Assembly (NCBI GenBank): GCA_025642065.1
Contig: JAODUP010000574.1
Coordinates: 186,001-250,000, forward strand
Source: Paralvinella palmiformis
Lineage: Eukaryota > Annelida > Polychaeta > Terebellida > Alvinellidae
Reading direction: 5' to 3'
Length of the DNA stretch: 64,000 bases
Part shown: positions 1-11,019 of the stretch, in pieces
How positions within the stretch are numbered: the first letter of the stretch is position 1
How the letters are laid out: every line of letters starts with the position of its first letter
Made by a program: the position numbers and the translations under genes
The notes under the pieces: model-generated
Databases searched by the model: none
What the model was told of the DNA's origin: nothing
What the model saw: the letters and a program-made list of their open reading frames with translations, nothing else

Positions 1-135
1 GTGCTAACTTTGTAAAAATGGTAAATTAATTTGTGGATGAATTTTTTGTTATTGGAAACTTCAATTCCAATTCAATTTTTTTTAAAATCAATTCCAATTC
101 CGGAATTGACCCCATGTCTGTTACCAGGAGTATTC
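1..135. repeat. AATTCC-rich interspersed repeat, copy 1 (family E)
   Basis: This stretch is built from repeated AATTCCAATTC-like words and ends near a GGAATTGACCCCATG motif. Closely similar sequence recurs at 47,330-47,485, including the 'aaatggtaaattaatttgt' entry and the same ending. I infer a small non-autonomous element; the left end lies at or beyond the window edge. No coding potential is seen. Confidence 0.5.
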
Positions 136-1110
136 AGGCATGACTAGACACATCATCACCCTCCTCACAGTTGATTGGATATTTGAAAGTGTTGTATTGA
201 CCTGAAAGTGTTGCATAACAAAGCAGTTATTACCAAATCAAATTTATTCAGCTTTATAATGTATATCACTGCACAGAAACAAATATTCTCAATCTTTTAT
301 CTCTCAATCTTAAATGTGATAAATTATTGACATACACTCTCAATAAGTATCTGGCCTGTGTAACAATTGTTTTTGGGGACAAGATTAATAATTAAATAAC
401 TTATATATATGTATAGTGGTTTTAAACTGGCAACTTTCTCCAAATTTTTTTCTCCCCTTTTTGCCATTTCTCCCATGGCAAAAACTGAGTAATTGCCATG
501 GTTTTTACAGTGATGGGTAGAAACCTGCCAAGACTGCTTATATTGTGTTGCTTGCATGTTACCTAGCTATAACTGTGCAAATAGTTTGGGTTATGTTTAG
601 GGGATTGGGTTAGACAGGCAATGTCATAACTTGGTGTCCAGTCTGGTAGCCCTCAGTGTGTTTTATTCTGCCAGATATTCGGAAAGGTATGCATGCGTAG
701 TTGAAGTGCTGGAGCTATAGCTACTTTGGTGTACATCTGGGTCCAGACCAATAGCCACAGCCTTTAGTATATACATATCTATCGTGGGTGGCTGACCACG
801 TTAAATGGCACTGCAGTCTCCACTGAATTGATTAAAATAAAGGAGGGCTATTTTGGCTCCATCTTTCCGTACTGCTCCCCTGTGAGTGGTGGGGGATGAG
901 ATATGAACAACCAATCAAAAAAGGGACTACACCGGAAATAAGTGTTTATCGATTCATGTGCTATCACTGTTTCACGATCATAGATCGGGAAACAAAAGAA
1001 AATCAAATATATATACTCTAAAATTATATACAAATATTGAAATATATTTTGTATACACTCTAAATTAAATATTTGATCTACTATTTTAGTATTTACATGA
1101 TAATGATTCA
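136..1110. other. Unannotated AT-rich DNA
   Basis: Short reading frames occur on both strands, but none shows a recognisable domain or splice structure. I see no repeat that recurs elsewhere in the window. It is probably non-functional intergenic sequence. Confidence 0.4.
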
Positions 1111-2335
1111 TTGATTGCATCATTATTAGATCTAGATATGCATAGACATAGTGGGTTACTGGGTAACCATGGTCATGATGGTGATGATAGTCAATACTAT
1201 ACTACCAGCTTTATACAATACAAAGTACAATACTCAAGTCACATAATAGATCTAACATTATTTATCAAATATAACTTGAAATATATTATAATATGTACAT
1301 TGTTTACATGTGTTTCTAGCTCTAGGAGATCTAACTAGATCTAGTTATCATGTTTGTGATGTTATCAATATGAATATCAAAATACGTAGATCTAAACTTG
1401 ATTACAAATAAAATGCCAGGACAGCACAAACAAGAGATATAAACGTTTGTCTTAATTTACCGAAATTGACAATGGGATGTTATCCGCCATTCTTCAAATT
1501 CAGTAATCACACTATCGAACATTAACAACCATTAGATCTAAAGAGCAGATCTAAAGAGCAGATCAGAAGCAAGACTTAAAACTCCAAGGAAGTTTCCTCA
1601 AATAAAACATTCTTGGACGTACAATACAATTCGGAATGGTGATGCTTCGTCTCATTGGACGTTCGTACCCAACATAGAGATCACTGTGTGGACATTCTCA
1701 TTGAGAATAATTTACTTACTTACTCTAAATCGCCGTTTTCTTCCACTCTAGTCGTTAATTTTGGATTATTAACGTCACACAATAATGCAGATCATACATG
1801 TTAGGTTTCAGAAATGTCCAAACAGTATATTTATACAAAATCGCGCTTTTATACTTAAATCGGAATATTATAATAATTATGGGGTTGAAAAGAAAACGCT
1901 CCTTAAACCATAATAATCAAGTTTTATTATTACCAACCAATACCTGCCACTAGATGAAATACAAATTATGAGTGTTCTATATAAAAAATGCAATCTCAAT
2001 TTTTTATACTTTATAAAAACTAATGCACTGAAGAAAAAAACCCATGATAATAAAGTATCAATGCAGATCTAGCAAAAATAATATTAACAAAATTTGTTAA
2101 ACATACAAAGTCAAATTATTGTACTTTATAAAACAAATTAATGCACTAAATAAAAACATGATAATTAATTATTAAGTATGTATCAACGCATGCAGATCTA
2201 GCAAAAAAACAAACAATATAAAAAAACATGTAAACACTTGTAAAGACAGCTAGACTGTTATCTTTACATACACCTCATTTGAGATACTATTATAACACAG
2301 ATCTAGATAAAAGTCGTACAAGATCTACATATCAC
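1111..2335. repeat. AGATCT-rich stretch with a diverged tandem pair
   Basis: The hexamer AGATCT appears about ten times between 1,126 and 2,325, often as CTAGATCTAG or CAGATCTAGC. Within it, 2,006-2,080 and 2,119-2,208 are diverged copies of one unit: both run from an ACTTTATAAAA word through 'aatgcact' and 'catgataat' to GCAGATCTAGCAAAAA. No protein-coding gene is seen. Confidence 0.45.
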
Positions 2336-2336
2336 A

Positions 2337-2526
2337 ATTACTGGTGGTCTTTTACATAGTTCCATGTTGCAGACTTTGCCGATTTCAGCAGATCGGTGTC
2401 AGACTGAAATGCATAGCACGGGTCATCCATGTTGATTTTGGATGAAAGAAGAGCGTGCAGAGTGTCATTGCCAAGCTTTGATCGGGCATCGGTGTTAATC
2501 TTGCGGCACATGGAGAAGACGTCCAA
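2337..2526 (-). pseudogene. hAT transposase C-terminal fragment
   Basis: A minus-strand frame of 62 codons contains 'INTDARSKLGNDTLHALLSS', then FQSDTDLLKSAKSATW and a stop. This resembles the end of the hAT dimerisation region, where a block of the type RSxLxxxTLxxLL is followed by a short tail. The catalytic part is missing, and the 5' side runs directly into the tRNA-like repeat at 2,528. I read it as a truncated, dead transposon end. The family assignment rests on motif resemblance only. Confidence 0.45.
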
Positions 2527-2527
2527 T

Positions 2528-2625
2528 GTCCTTAACCGCTAGACCATCGGAGCTCACCTGTATATATGTTACAGTTAATCTGTATAGTCAGGTAATATGT
2601 GTATGACCTGAACTTTTCAGGTAAT
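2528..2625 (-). repeat. tRNA-like-headed repeat, copy 1 (family G)
   Basis: The sequence from CCGCTAGACCATCGGAGCTC onward is repeated almost exactly at 3,217-3,315. Read on the minus strand, the first part is GGTCTAGCGG, which matches the RNA polymerase III box A pattern of a tRNA. No clear box B is visible. It is a SINE-like or foldback repeat, not a tRNA gene. Confidence 0.5.
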
Positions 2626-2705
2626 ACGTCTTTTTCTAACTGAGAATTAATACAGTTAACAAATTTCTGGTAATATACAAATTATTTGATTACACAGATT
2701 AAGTG

Positions 2706-2710
<5 letters not shown>

Positions 2711-2750
<40 letters not shown>
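2711..2750. repeat. (AT)n microsatellite
   Basis: A run of TA dinucleotides about 40 bp long. Similar (TA)n runs lie at 8,126-8,168, 13,624-13,679, 16,331-16,385, 17,563-17,600 and 19,434-19,458, and close to exon 20 of the PDIA5-like gene. Confidence 0.9.
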
Positions 2751-3212
2751 GCATTATCTATGCATAACTAATAATTGTATAATTCCCAATGGCTGGTGTA
2801 ATGTAGGATTGCATGAGGCTTTACTTTGATAAAGTCATAGGAAAAGCTGGATGTTGAGATCCATGTAACAAGTAAAGCAAGACATTGTCACTCATTTGAA
2901 ACTGCAATAATATTGCTTTAACACAGAACATCATAATATAGGTATTACTACCACTGTTCCGTCTGTTACCCGTGAATCAGACCGATTAAAACAGCACCGG
3001 GAAAATGACTTGAAATTTATCACTGCAGGGAAAGCCTAGGCAATTTTAAAATTGGGAAAATACAGGGAAAATACAAGGAATGTGTATGCCTTCATTCCAA
3101 ATGTATTGCATATGGGGTGGATGGAGGCCACATTACTAAAAAGGGGTGGATTATTTGTGCTAGAAATTGTACTTTCTCAGTTGTTAAACATCCGAAGTTT
3201 ATCGAGCTTATC

Positions 3213-3412
3213 GTCCTTAACCGCTAGACCACCGGAGCTCACCTGTATATATGTTACAGTTAATCTGTATACTCAGGTAATATGTGTATGACCTGAACTT
3301 TTCAGGTAATCTGTATTAAATCTTAGTTAGCAATAGATGTATTACCTGAAAATTTCAGGCAATATATATGTATATGACCTGATTATAGAGATTAACTGTA
3401 AGATATGTACAG
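3213..3412. repeat. Family G repeat, copy 2, forming an inverted repeat
   Basis: The left part (3,217-3,315) matches the copy at 2,528-2,625. It then meets a related segment in the opposite orientation: 3,340-3,411 is an imperfect reverse complement of 3,241-3,315, with shared words TTACAGTTAATCT and TTTTCAGGTAAT on opposite strands. This predicts a foldback structure with arms of about 70 nt. Confidence 0.5.
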
Positions 3413-3661
3413 AAACGTGCTGTTCAACTGTAGGTGATAAAGGGGGTATTTACGTGGTGTTTTACCGATAAATCTTTGATGGTTCACTTTTAAAGAGCCC
3501 TTAATTTTAATATATTATTCCAAATTATGGTCGACTTTTACTCTTATAACTGGCTCGATCGGTTGTTTTAGATAACTGTAGGTAACTATGTTTTGAATTA
3601 CATATATATGGGGGCAAAAATTATTTTAAGTGCTTAGGGTTATGGGTCTTAATCTGGCCCT

Positions 3662-3712
3662 GCACACACACACACACACACACACGCGCGCGCGCACACA
3701 CACACACACACA
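3662..3712. repeat. (CA)n(CG)n(CA)n microsatellite
   Basis: Alternating CA dinucleotides surround a short CG core. Open reading frames across it are trivial products of the repeat. Confidence 0.9.
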
Positions 3713-3889
3713 GGGCTGGAGAAACCATTAAGCAAAATAAGCACGTCCTTAGGGCATTAAGGAAGGGGTTACACCACGAAATGGTAAATGGTTCACGACA
3801 CAAAATATATCACTTTAAACTTGCTAAAATAATATTCGAAGTGGTTTATATTATCAGAAATATAATTTAGAACTATTCATGGTGTCAAA

Positions 3890-5890
3890 GTGACGTCATA
3901 TAAAATTGAAGTGTCACAAACAGGTTCATCAAGCACGTGTCTCACTACTGAAAGTTTAGTGGTCCATGGTGATGCTGGTGAAATGATCCAGTTTGGAAAA
4001 GATGAAGTCAATATAGCAAGAGATCCAGGGTTGTGGCTTGATTTCTTTGCTGATGGTGTAGCTTATATATTGGACTATTCGTTGATCCAGTGATTGTCAA
4101 CAACACAATGAGGCATTTGACAAATCTTATCGGTACTTCAGTGTTAGCAAACCCCTAAGATAATGTTGGCAGAAACGTTTTGTTGGGACAATGGTGAGAA
4201 ATACAAGAGTTGTTATTGTATTGACCATCAACAAGATCAGTTTATTGATATATTTGTAAACTGTTTGCTTCTACTCATCGAGAATCTGTTGGCAACAGTT
4301 GAAAATACTAATTCAGGAAGAGTGTGATTACGGGGAACATGTCTTGAAGTGAGTCATAGCTGTTATTCGTACGTTAGCTTGAACGTGGCTAGAGTTTTCT
4401 AGGAACAGAAGAAAGGTTTGGATCATTAGAAAATGGGATTTTTTAGTATTGCTAGAGCTCATAAGTCAGTTCGATCCATTTTTAGCGGTTCACATTTCGA
4501 AATATGGAAATTCTGGCAAAGGAAATCCTACTTACCTGTCTAAACCCACCCGTGGGGAACTCTTTCAATTGGTGGCTCAAAAGGTTCACGCGTTTATTGT
4601 TTACGAAGTAAAATCTTCTGATTATTTTAGTTTGTCAGTTGATTCAACACCAGATCTGTCATATATCGATCAGTTAAGTGTTGTACTTAGGTACTTAAAT
4701 GATGGACAGATCATTGAACGTTTTGTAACCTTTCTGGTAATGAAAGTCATGCCGGTGAGGAAAAGCGAATCACGTGTTGCAGTACCTACGTGAAGTTTGT
4801 AAGCTAAACTTTTAGAAACAAACAAGTTTTCTATATATGTGTCCTCTGCATCTAATTCACTAAATCTGTTAGGCCGCAGTACTGTCAAGAGGCGGTTAAT
4901 ATCTTCTCTACAGTGCCTTGCCTTTGTTTCAGACTCGACCAGTCGGTGGAAAATTCCTAAAGATGATGATGATTAGTGTTTTATGCCACCTTTGTGCACA
5001 TGGTAGGCTAAATGGGCCGAGCGACCTTCAAAGGTAATGAAGTGAAGTCAAAGATGAAACAACCTTCAGATATGGCCACGCCGAGATTCGAACACGGGTG
5101 GTAGTGATCCGTGATCCAACACGCTACCGCTAGACCACGGAGACGCCTAAAATTCTCAAAGGTAATACATTGTTAATGAAAGTATCTTAAAATTCCTCTA
5201 TTATACCAGACGGAGGAGTACATGCTACAGCGTTAGACTGTATAACAGAAGACCAGTCACAAAATGGAGACACGAGAAGAGTACCAAATAATATCACAAA
5301 TAAGACTTTCATAGGATAAGTCAATTTCTACAGAATGAGGATGTGATCTTAAAACATCTGCAGATCTGTATGGATCATTAGCTGGCCAACTGTGCACTTC
5401 ACGAGTTGAATTTGAAAGATATGAAGAAGCTACAAAAGGAAATGCTACCAGATGTTGATTACAAGGCAGCTCAAACTCGTAAACATGTCAGAAATAAGGT
5501 ACCCACATGACAATGATGGAGATACACCAGAAGTAGATGTGAACCCCAGAGATATATTATGTATCACCACCTTTTACACAATTGCTGACAAACTTAAAAC
5601 TGAGATGAGAAGAAGAGGAAAGATATACAAAGAAATATCAGAGAAATTATCTTTTCTAAGCGATGCCCCACATATATGTCACTTCAATGACTTCATCATC
5701 TAATAAAATTTAAAGGTATTCTCAGTTGGTACTTACCCAGAGGACTACACTCATATGTACACCATAAGTTCAGTGCAACAAAAATGGTAAAAACCAGATT
5801 CAGTCATGCTGAACTTTATCAAACAATTGTAGATGACAATATTGAGTGTGCCTTTCTAAATGTGGATATTGCCTTTTTAACGTTTTTAAC
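3890..5890 (+). pseudogene. ZMYM1-like hAT transposase relic
   Basis: Pieces of one transposase appear in order on the plus strand, in different frames. A TTF-zinc-finger-like start contains NIARDPGLW (about 4,005). Next is ISQFDPFLAVHI (about 4,460), then YFSLSVDSTPDLSYIDQLSV (about 4,625) and VSSASNSLNLLGRS followed by TSRWKIPK (about 4,840-4,965). The last parts are VNPRDILCITTFYTIADKL (about 5,540) and a FLNVDIAFLTFLT remnant (about 5,855). The order matches ZMYM1/DUF4371 hAT proteins, with catalytic core and C-terminal region present but broken. Stops and frameshifts throughout, plus a SINE insertion at 4,964-5,148, show that it is dead. Its exact outer boundaries are not resolved. Confidence 0.75.
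4964..5148 (-). repeat. SINE family A, copy 1, inside the hAT relic
   Basis: Read on the minus strand, the element starts GGCGTCTCCGTGGTCTAGCGG (split here: GGCGTCTCCG, then TGGTCTAGCGG, a perfect box A match). It carries a box-B-like GTTCGAATCTC and ends in a CATCATCATC tail. It interrupts the transposase frame exactly: 'aaaattcctaaag' (about 4,950-4,963) before it and 'aaaattctcaaag' (about 5,149-5,161) after it look like a 13-bp target duplication with two mismatches. Family A recurs at least five more times in this window. Confidence 0.8.
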
Positions 5891-6009
5891 TTGTTGTTAT
5901 GTCAATGTGGATATTAATATGTTGTCTTTTAATTGAAAAAAGGTTTAAAGTCTTCTTGTGGTGTCATAGACAATTAATATAATATTGAAAACTGAGATGT
6001 AATGTTTGT

Positions 6010-7970
6010 GTGTGAACAATGGCTTACTAAACAATGGCTGGCATCTTTTAAACAGCGCTTCAGTGGTGACCATCGATGAACTCACATGAAATCCAATGTA
6101 AATACAGAAGAACTGTTAGTTGTTCGGCAACAAGGCCGTGTAGGATTCATAGCCAATAGACTGAAGAACATTACATATAAACCTCTCTTGGTAGATTATG
6201 ATCGAATCATCGGGATACCATCAGGTGGTAAAACATTATTGAGATTGTTTGAGGTTTATTTACCACATTATGATGGTTATAATGATCAAACTCAGCTCTA
6301 CAGTGAGACATTGTTAATTTTACAGTCGGCAGTTGATTGTATGGAGCCCTCCCCGCCGATGAATGTCGGCGATATGAATACTAACCTGCCGAGACACGCC
6401 CAACTCTCAAAGTACTGGTAAATACAACACCCATACAACAAGCTTAGCTATATATTATATGATTGTTTCAGAAATAATGAACTTAACGCCACTAATTTTA
6501 ATTTTGACCAAGACGTATCTTATACATTTTTAATGCCACCTCTTAGTCATATAATAATAATAATGTATATTTAATAAAGCGCCCTTACTAGCAGGAGCCA
6601 TTCAAAGGCGCTGTACAAATAATATGTAATATAATAATACCCCAAATAATATGTCTGTAAAAACCCTGTAATGATTTAAAAGATAATAATTATTTATCTG
6701 TGAAAGCGACCTTAAATAGTGTGTTTTTAGAAGAGACTTAAAATTTCAAGAGACGACGCATTTCTAATATTTGCCGGCAACTTATTCCACAAAGTGGGGG
6801 CTGCAACACTAAACGCACAATCACCATATGACTTGAGCCGAGACACTGGCACCTGCAATAGTATCTGACTGGATGACCTGAGTTTTCGGGATGACTTTCT
6901 AATGGAAACCAATTTACACAGGTATTCTGGTGCCATATCATTAACAGATTTATAAGTTATTAACAGAATCTTAAAATGGATACGCTGTCTAACAGGTAGC
7001 CAATGTAGTTTTTGAAGAATTGGGGTGATATGATCATATTTTCTAGTATTTGTTACAATGCGATCTGCACTATTCTGAATTCGCTGAAGGCGATTAATGT
7101 TATAATCAGATATGCCATATAACAGGGAGTTACAATAGTCTATACGAGATGTAACAAAGGCATGAACTACAGTTACAAGTGCTTCTTGTGTCAAGAATGC
7201 TTTTAAACAGTGGATGTTCTTAAGATGGTAGTAGGCAGTTCGGCATACTGATGTGACATGTTCATGCATGTTAATACATTGGTCAAAAATAACCCCTAGA
7301 TTTTTTACTGACCCATTAGGGGTAATCGAAGATGCACCCATCTGTAGTGCTGGTGTCTTTATGGATTTAACACAATGTGGTGATGCCAAATATTTTATAT
7401 TTGTTTTATTATCATTTAGTTTTAGAAGATTTTGAGTCATATATTGATCATGTGTTTACTTCTACCTGTGTTGGCGACATTATCAAACGATGTTCCATTT
7501 TGTCTGATTTACCAACAAACGTTAGAGATCATTATCCTTTGCTTACCACTGCGGAACAACACATTCAATCAAATATTAAAAATAACAATAATGTTAGTAC
7601 TGTTTCGAAATATCCCAGACTAAACTGGTCTGATATTGAAGTATGTGCTTCCTATAGTCGATACTTTATGGATTGTGCTAAATCACTAACGACGATCAAC
7701 TTCGACGGTGTGAAATCTCATGATGAGGCACAGAAAGTAGTTTATTCTATGTGTGGTGATGCGGTTGCTGTGATGCATGAAGCAGGTAATATGTTGATAA
7801 ACAGTGTAGCTATAGAGGGAGATTTAAGCCAAAAGTTGGTGGAATAAGGATTGTTTGGTTACTAGGGATAGGCAGCGGTTTGGGTTCAGAATATTGAAAG
7901 ACTGTGGTCGACTTCGGCAGGGTCACGTCTATCTACACTCTTTAAAAATGGTTCTTGATGGTTATTTGTG
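6010..7970 (+). pseudogene. APE-type endonuclease region of a non-LTR retrotransposon, split by an insertion
   Basis: Left part: 6,010-6,545 encodes CEQWLTKQWL..., then KPLLVDYDRIIGI, VGDMNTNLP (the endonuclease GDMN/GDFN motif) and FNFDQDVSYTF. Right part: from about 7,433 the same protein resumes with YIDHVFTSTCVGDI and LSDLPTNVRDHYPLLT, the conserved endonuclease C-terminal block ending in DH.PLL. It continues through KYPRLNWSDIEV to KDCLVTRDRQRFW. The reverse transcriptase that should follow is missing. The two halves are separated by the minus-strand element at 6,542-7,440. Confidence 0.75.
6542..7440 (-). mobile_element. 5'-truncated CR1/L2-like non-LTR retrotransposon copy
   Basis: A 237-codon minus-strand frame (6,727-7,440) covers the C-terminal part of the reverse transcriptase and the region after it. 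Recognisable blocks are DYCNSLLYGI, INRLQRIQNSADRIV, HITPILQKLHWLPVRQRI, FKILLITYKS and AFSVAAPTLWNKLP. This order is typical of CR1/L2-like elements of aquatic animals. The 3' end (plus 6,545-6,560) is a TTA/TAA-type microsatellite, preceded by a GGGCGCTTT tail motif. The insertion is flanked by 'agtcatata' (about 6,533-6,541 and 7,434-7,442), a 9-bp target duplication. No catalytic YADD block is present because the copy is 5' truncated. Confidence 0.8.
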
Positions 7971-8122
7971 GATTCTAAGTTTCTGGATAGGGTTCTTTAG
8001 ACACCCAAAGCTTCTTCAGGGCTGACGGGGATCAAATGGGATCAAAAAGGGTTCTTCATGAGAGCTTATCTCTTGCAAGGGTTTTTTCAACAATTGAGTA
8101 AAAATTAAACAACCAGTTCAAT

Positions 8123-8170
<48 letters not shown>

Positions 8171-8880
8171 TTTAACTATTTTAATATTTCAAATATATCA
8201 CTCACAGCTATTGTATCACAGGATAATATTCTGGATAGATAAGTATTGCCTGGTTTTGTAGGAAATATATTCTATTAATCTAAGATTTTTGACTGTGACA
8301 CTGTTTAAAATTTGTTTCAGGTTAAGTGATCCACCTTCAATGAGATCCCATATATGCTCCTGAATTATTGATTATTGTAAAAGCATCAGTATCCATCTAG
8401 AGCTTCAGTTGTGGATAATTTCTAGACACTGAACAACGCCGATATTACATGTCACATGTAGTCTTGAGCTTACTGTGTGTATGGGATTCAATATATCAAA
8501 ACTTTGAAGAACTCGCTTATTATATTTATAAATTTTTTTATTAGAGAATTGCTTTGAATGGATGACTACAACATTTGATATCTTGGATTACACAAAAGTT
8601 AAATAAATAAATATTATTGTTTACCTGCACTGACATGTATGAGGGTTCTTCCCAAGAACCACAACCTCAAATAAGGTTATTCAAGAAGAAACCTTTCATG
8701 AAATTAGGGTTCCCTGGGAAGAACCGTTTGTCGAGAAAGGGGTTCTTTACAAGGAAGCCTTTAAAGCTATTCAAGGGTTCTTCGGAAAGAATCCTTCAAA
8801 GGGTTCTTCGGAGATCCATTAAGGATTCCCTATTTAAACCACCCCGAAGAACCCTTAATAGTTCTTCGTAGAAACATTTA
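7930..8880. mobile_element. GGTTCTT-rich inverted-repeat element (candidate MITE)
   Basis: Many GGGTTCTT or GGTTCTTC words lie on the left (7,940-8,090). On the right (8,640-8,875) the same word occurs many times, on both strands. Both ends carry a CTTTAAAAA or CCTTAAAATAAA flank in opposite orientation. An (AT)n tract (8,126-8,168) lies inside. The open frame at 8,617-8,871 is made of these words, so I do not call it a gene. Inverted ends without a transposase suggest a non-autonomous DNA element, but its boundaries are diverged. Confidence 0.4.
8126..8168. repeat. (AT)n microsatellite
   Basis: An uninterrupted AT run of about 43 bp. Confidence 0.9.
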
Positions 8881-8889
8881 TTTTAAGGC

Positions 8890-9432
8890 TGTATGTAACA
8901 AGTCTGCGATTTTTTATATATATCTACTTGTAATCAAGGCATGAGTGACAGCCTAAACCAACTTGCAAGTCAGCTGAATATACTTTATACAGGGGTTGAA
9001 ATCTTAAACAGTTTTGGAATTTGATTCGCAGTACTAAAACATTGAGATCCTTGTGTGGCGATATTGACATGTCAAACCTAAAGGAGTACTTTAGCACGAA
9101 ATTATCGGTGTCTGCCTGTAACAGTGATGCAATTACAAACTCCGAACGGGAAGTTAAAATAAAATTTGATAATCTCCAAATCTCCACGTGTAATGATAAG
9201 GTTATGTATGTTATCATGGTTACAATTAAATTACATCCAGAAATTAAACTATAGATCCTCACCTGACGCCGAATATGTTAAACATGCTCTTGGTTCTGGA
9301 ATTATCAGACATATCAGTCCCATGTTTTCTCTGTGTATTAAATAACTAGCTATTTCCCACTAGTTAGCATATACAACATACAGAGACATAATTGAAGAAA
9401 GGTGTAGCATAGGCGTGTAAACTGTGTGTGTC

Positions 9433-9464
<32 letters not shown>

Positions 9465-9504
9465 ATATCGCGATCATATATATTATATATATTTATATTA
9501 CTTT
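8890..9504. other. Unannotated stretch before the LTR element
   Basis: Two opposing short open frames overlap at 8,924-9,262. Neither matches a family I recognise. The plus-strand one (9,021-9,254) is about 77 codons with no domain or splice context. The end is a (TA)n tract (9,433-9,482) that abuts the 5' LTR. Confidence 0.3.
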
Positions 9505-9653
9505 TGTAATATATTATCATAAGAAACACAATGTAAATACTTTGAATTATTATTATGTCTGTATGACCTGGTTCTATTGACCTAATAAATGCACTTCCGG
9601 CTAAAGCTGTCGGAAGTCAACGTCTCGTGTTCTGTCATTTGTTTAAAATATAT
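9505..9653 (+). repeat. 5' LTR of the Ty3/gypsy element
   Basis: This block begins TGTAATAT and matches 14,765-14,910 almost base for base. By eye there are about five substitutions and one 3-base indel in about 146 aligned positions. It contains AATAAA near 9,584. The matching pair brackets gag, protease, reverse transcriptase, RNase H and integrase remnants in the right order, which defines it as an LTR. I could not find a convincing target duplication. Confidence 0.85.
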
Positions 9654-9877
9654 TATATTGGCGATGAGGTGGTGAGAAATAAACAAAAAATTGGTTGAAA
9701 TAATAAACAACCTACGTGTGTGTAACGAGACACAAAGAAGAATGCGTGCGATGCAAAGATGAAGGCATATTTCCAGTGATTAAATTCGACTTGCGCCGTC
9801 TGACTCTGACCTCGTGGCATTCTTCGTTTTGGTTAAATCCTTGTGTTGTGGATTAAATTCCTACAAACTGTACAACA

Positions 9878-10737
9878 ATGGCTACAGGAATAATTGGTGG
9901 TGCTTGTCAGTATGATCATGTTAAAGAAACATTTGTGTCATACACAGAAAGACAAGATTTTTTTCTTGCGAACAATATCGTGGAAGTGGCAGGGAACTCG
10001 GAAGAACAAATAGCTGCTCGAAAAGCTGTGAGTGAAAGAAAAAAAGCGATATTTCTCAATGAACGTCGGTCCAGAAACTTACGCTGTAAGTGTAATAAGT
10101 AATTTAGTGGCTCCTGCTAAGCCAAAGGATATTTAAAAAACTGAACAGCCATTCTAATCCGTCTCCGTCGGAAATCTCGGAAAGTTTTCACTTCTGAAAA
10201 AGGGATCAAATTGCTGGCGAATCTGTGAATGATTGTATTCTAGTTTTGAAGAAACAAAACCTGTCCATACATTGTAACTTCTACCAGTATTTAAATCGAG
10301 CTTTGAGAGATCGATTTGTTTGTGGATTACGAGATTTTAAAATCCAAAATAAACTGTTAAACACTGAACATTTAACATTCGATGATGCGTGTCAAATCGC
10401 TACAGCGATGGAGATGTCTTCTAAACAAGCACAAGAAATGCATCCATCACAAAGCACTGTGAACAAAGTGACAAGTAGTCAAAAGAAGTATCCAGGAAAT
10501 AAAGGTGGATTTCGCTCAACTACCGGTACAGTGTCGTGTTACCGCTACGGAAGGTTTTGTAAGACTAAACTAGGCAAAGGACACACCAAAATCTTTGCTA
10601 GTACTACGCCTACTGCAGGTGTAGTTAAAGTTATCATAGAAAAGACTATTAACCAGGATGAAGATGATGATGAAGATGATGATGATGATTATTGTTTAGG
10701 CATATATACTGTTATGTCACTGTCTAAGTAATCTAAC
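9878..10737 (+). pseudogene. gag: gag remnant (two frames)
   Basis: The first frame opens with MATGIIGGACQYDHVKET and reaches RKAVSERKKAIFL, then stops at about 10,102. The second frame (10,225-10,731) carries LRDRFVCGLRDFKIQNKLL and LTFDDACQIATAMEM, which are conserved capsid-end blocks of Ty3/gypsy Gag. The expected CCHC knuckle is damaged (CYRYGRFCKTKLGKGH). An acidic DEDDDEDDDDD run follows. At least one frameshift and several stops make it non-functional. Confidence 0.75.
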
Positions 10738-10789
10738 GAAAGTTATTTTGAGAATATGCTGTTTAATAACCGTAAGCCTTGTAAAATGT

Positions 10790-11019
10790 AAATAGATACT
10801 GCTGCTGATCACACAATAATGTGTAAATCTGTGTATAGGAGAGACATCAGTCATGTTCCATTGAGAAAATCTAAGATTAGATTGTGTACTTATACTGGTG
10901 ACTCACTAACTGTGTGTGGTGAATTGTTATGTGAAATTGTCTATGATGAGCAAAAACTTACATTGCCTTTAATTTTAGTAGACCACCCTGAAAGGCCTAC
11001 ACTTTTAGGTAGAAGCTAG
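10790..11019 (+). pseudogene. pro: Aspartic protease remnant
   Basis: A motif reading IDTAADHTIM lies at about 10,792-10,821, where retroelement proteases usually have DTGA. It is followed by VPLRKSKIRLCTYTGDSL and ending LILVDHPERPTLLGRS, the usual layout with a C-terminal LLGR block. The glycine-to-alanine change in the active-site loop, together with the surrounding stops, suggests that it is inactive. Confidence 0.7.

Noticed and set aside
4964..5148. tRNA gene candidate (box A and box B present)
   Set aside because: The cloverleaf cannot be closed, and the same sequence recurs with a long unrelated body and ATC tail, so it is a SINE.
7377..7847. 156-codon frame taken as one protein from its first Met
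   Set aside because: The first part lies in the inserted minus-strand element; only from about 7,433 on is it the endonuclease reading.
8617..8871. 84-codon basic open frame
   Set aside because: It consists of repeated GGTTCTT/AAGAACC words of an interspersed element; there is no splice context or domain.
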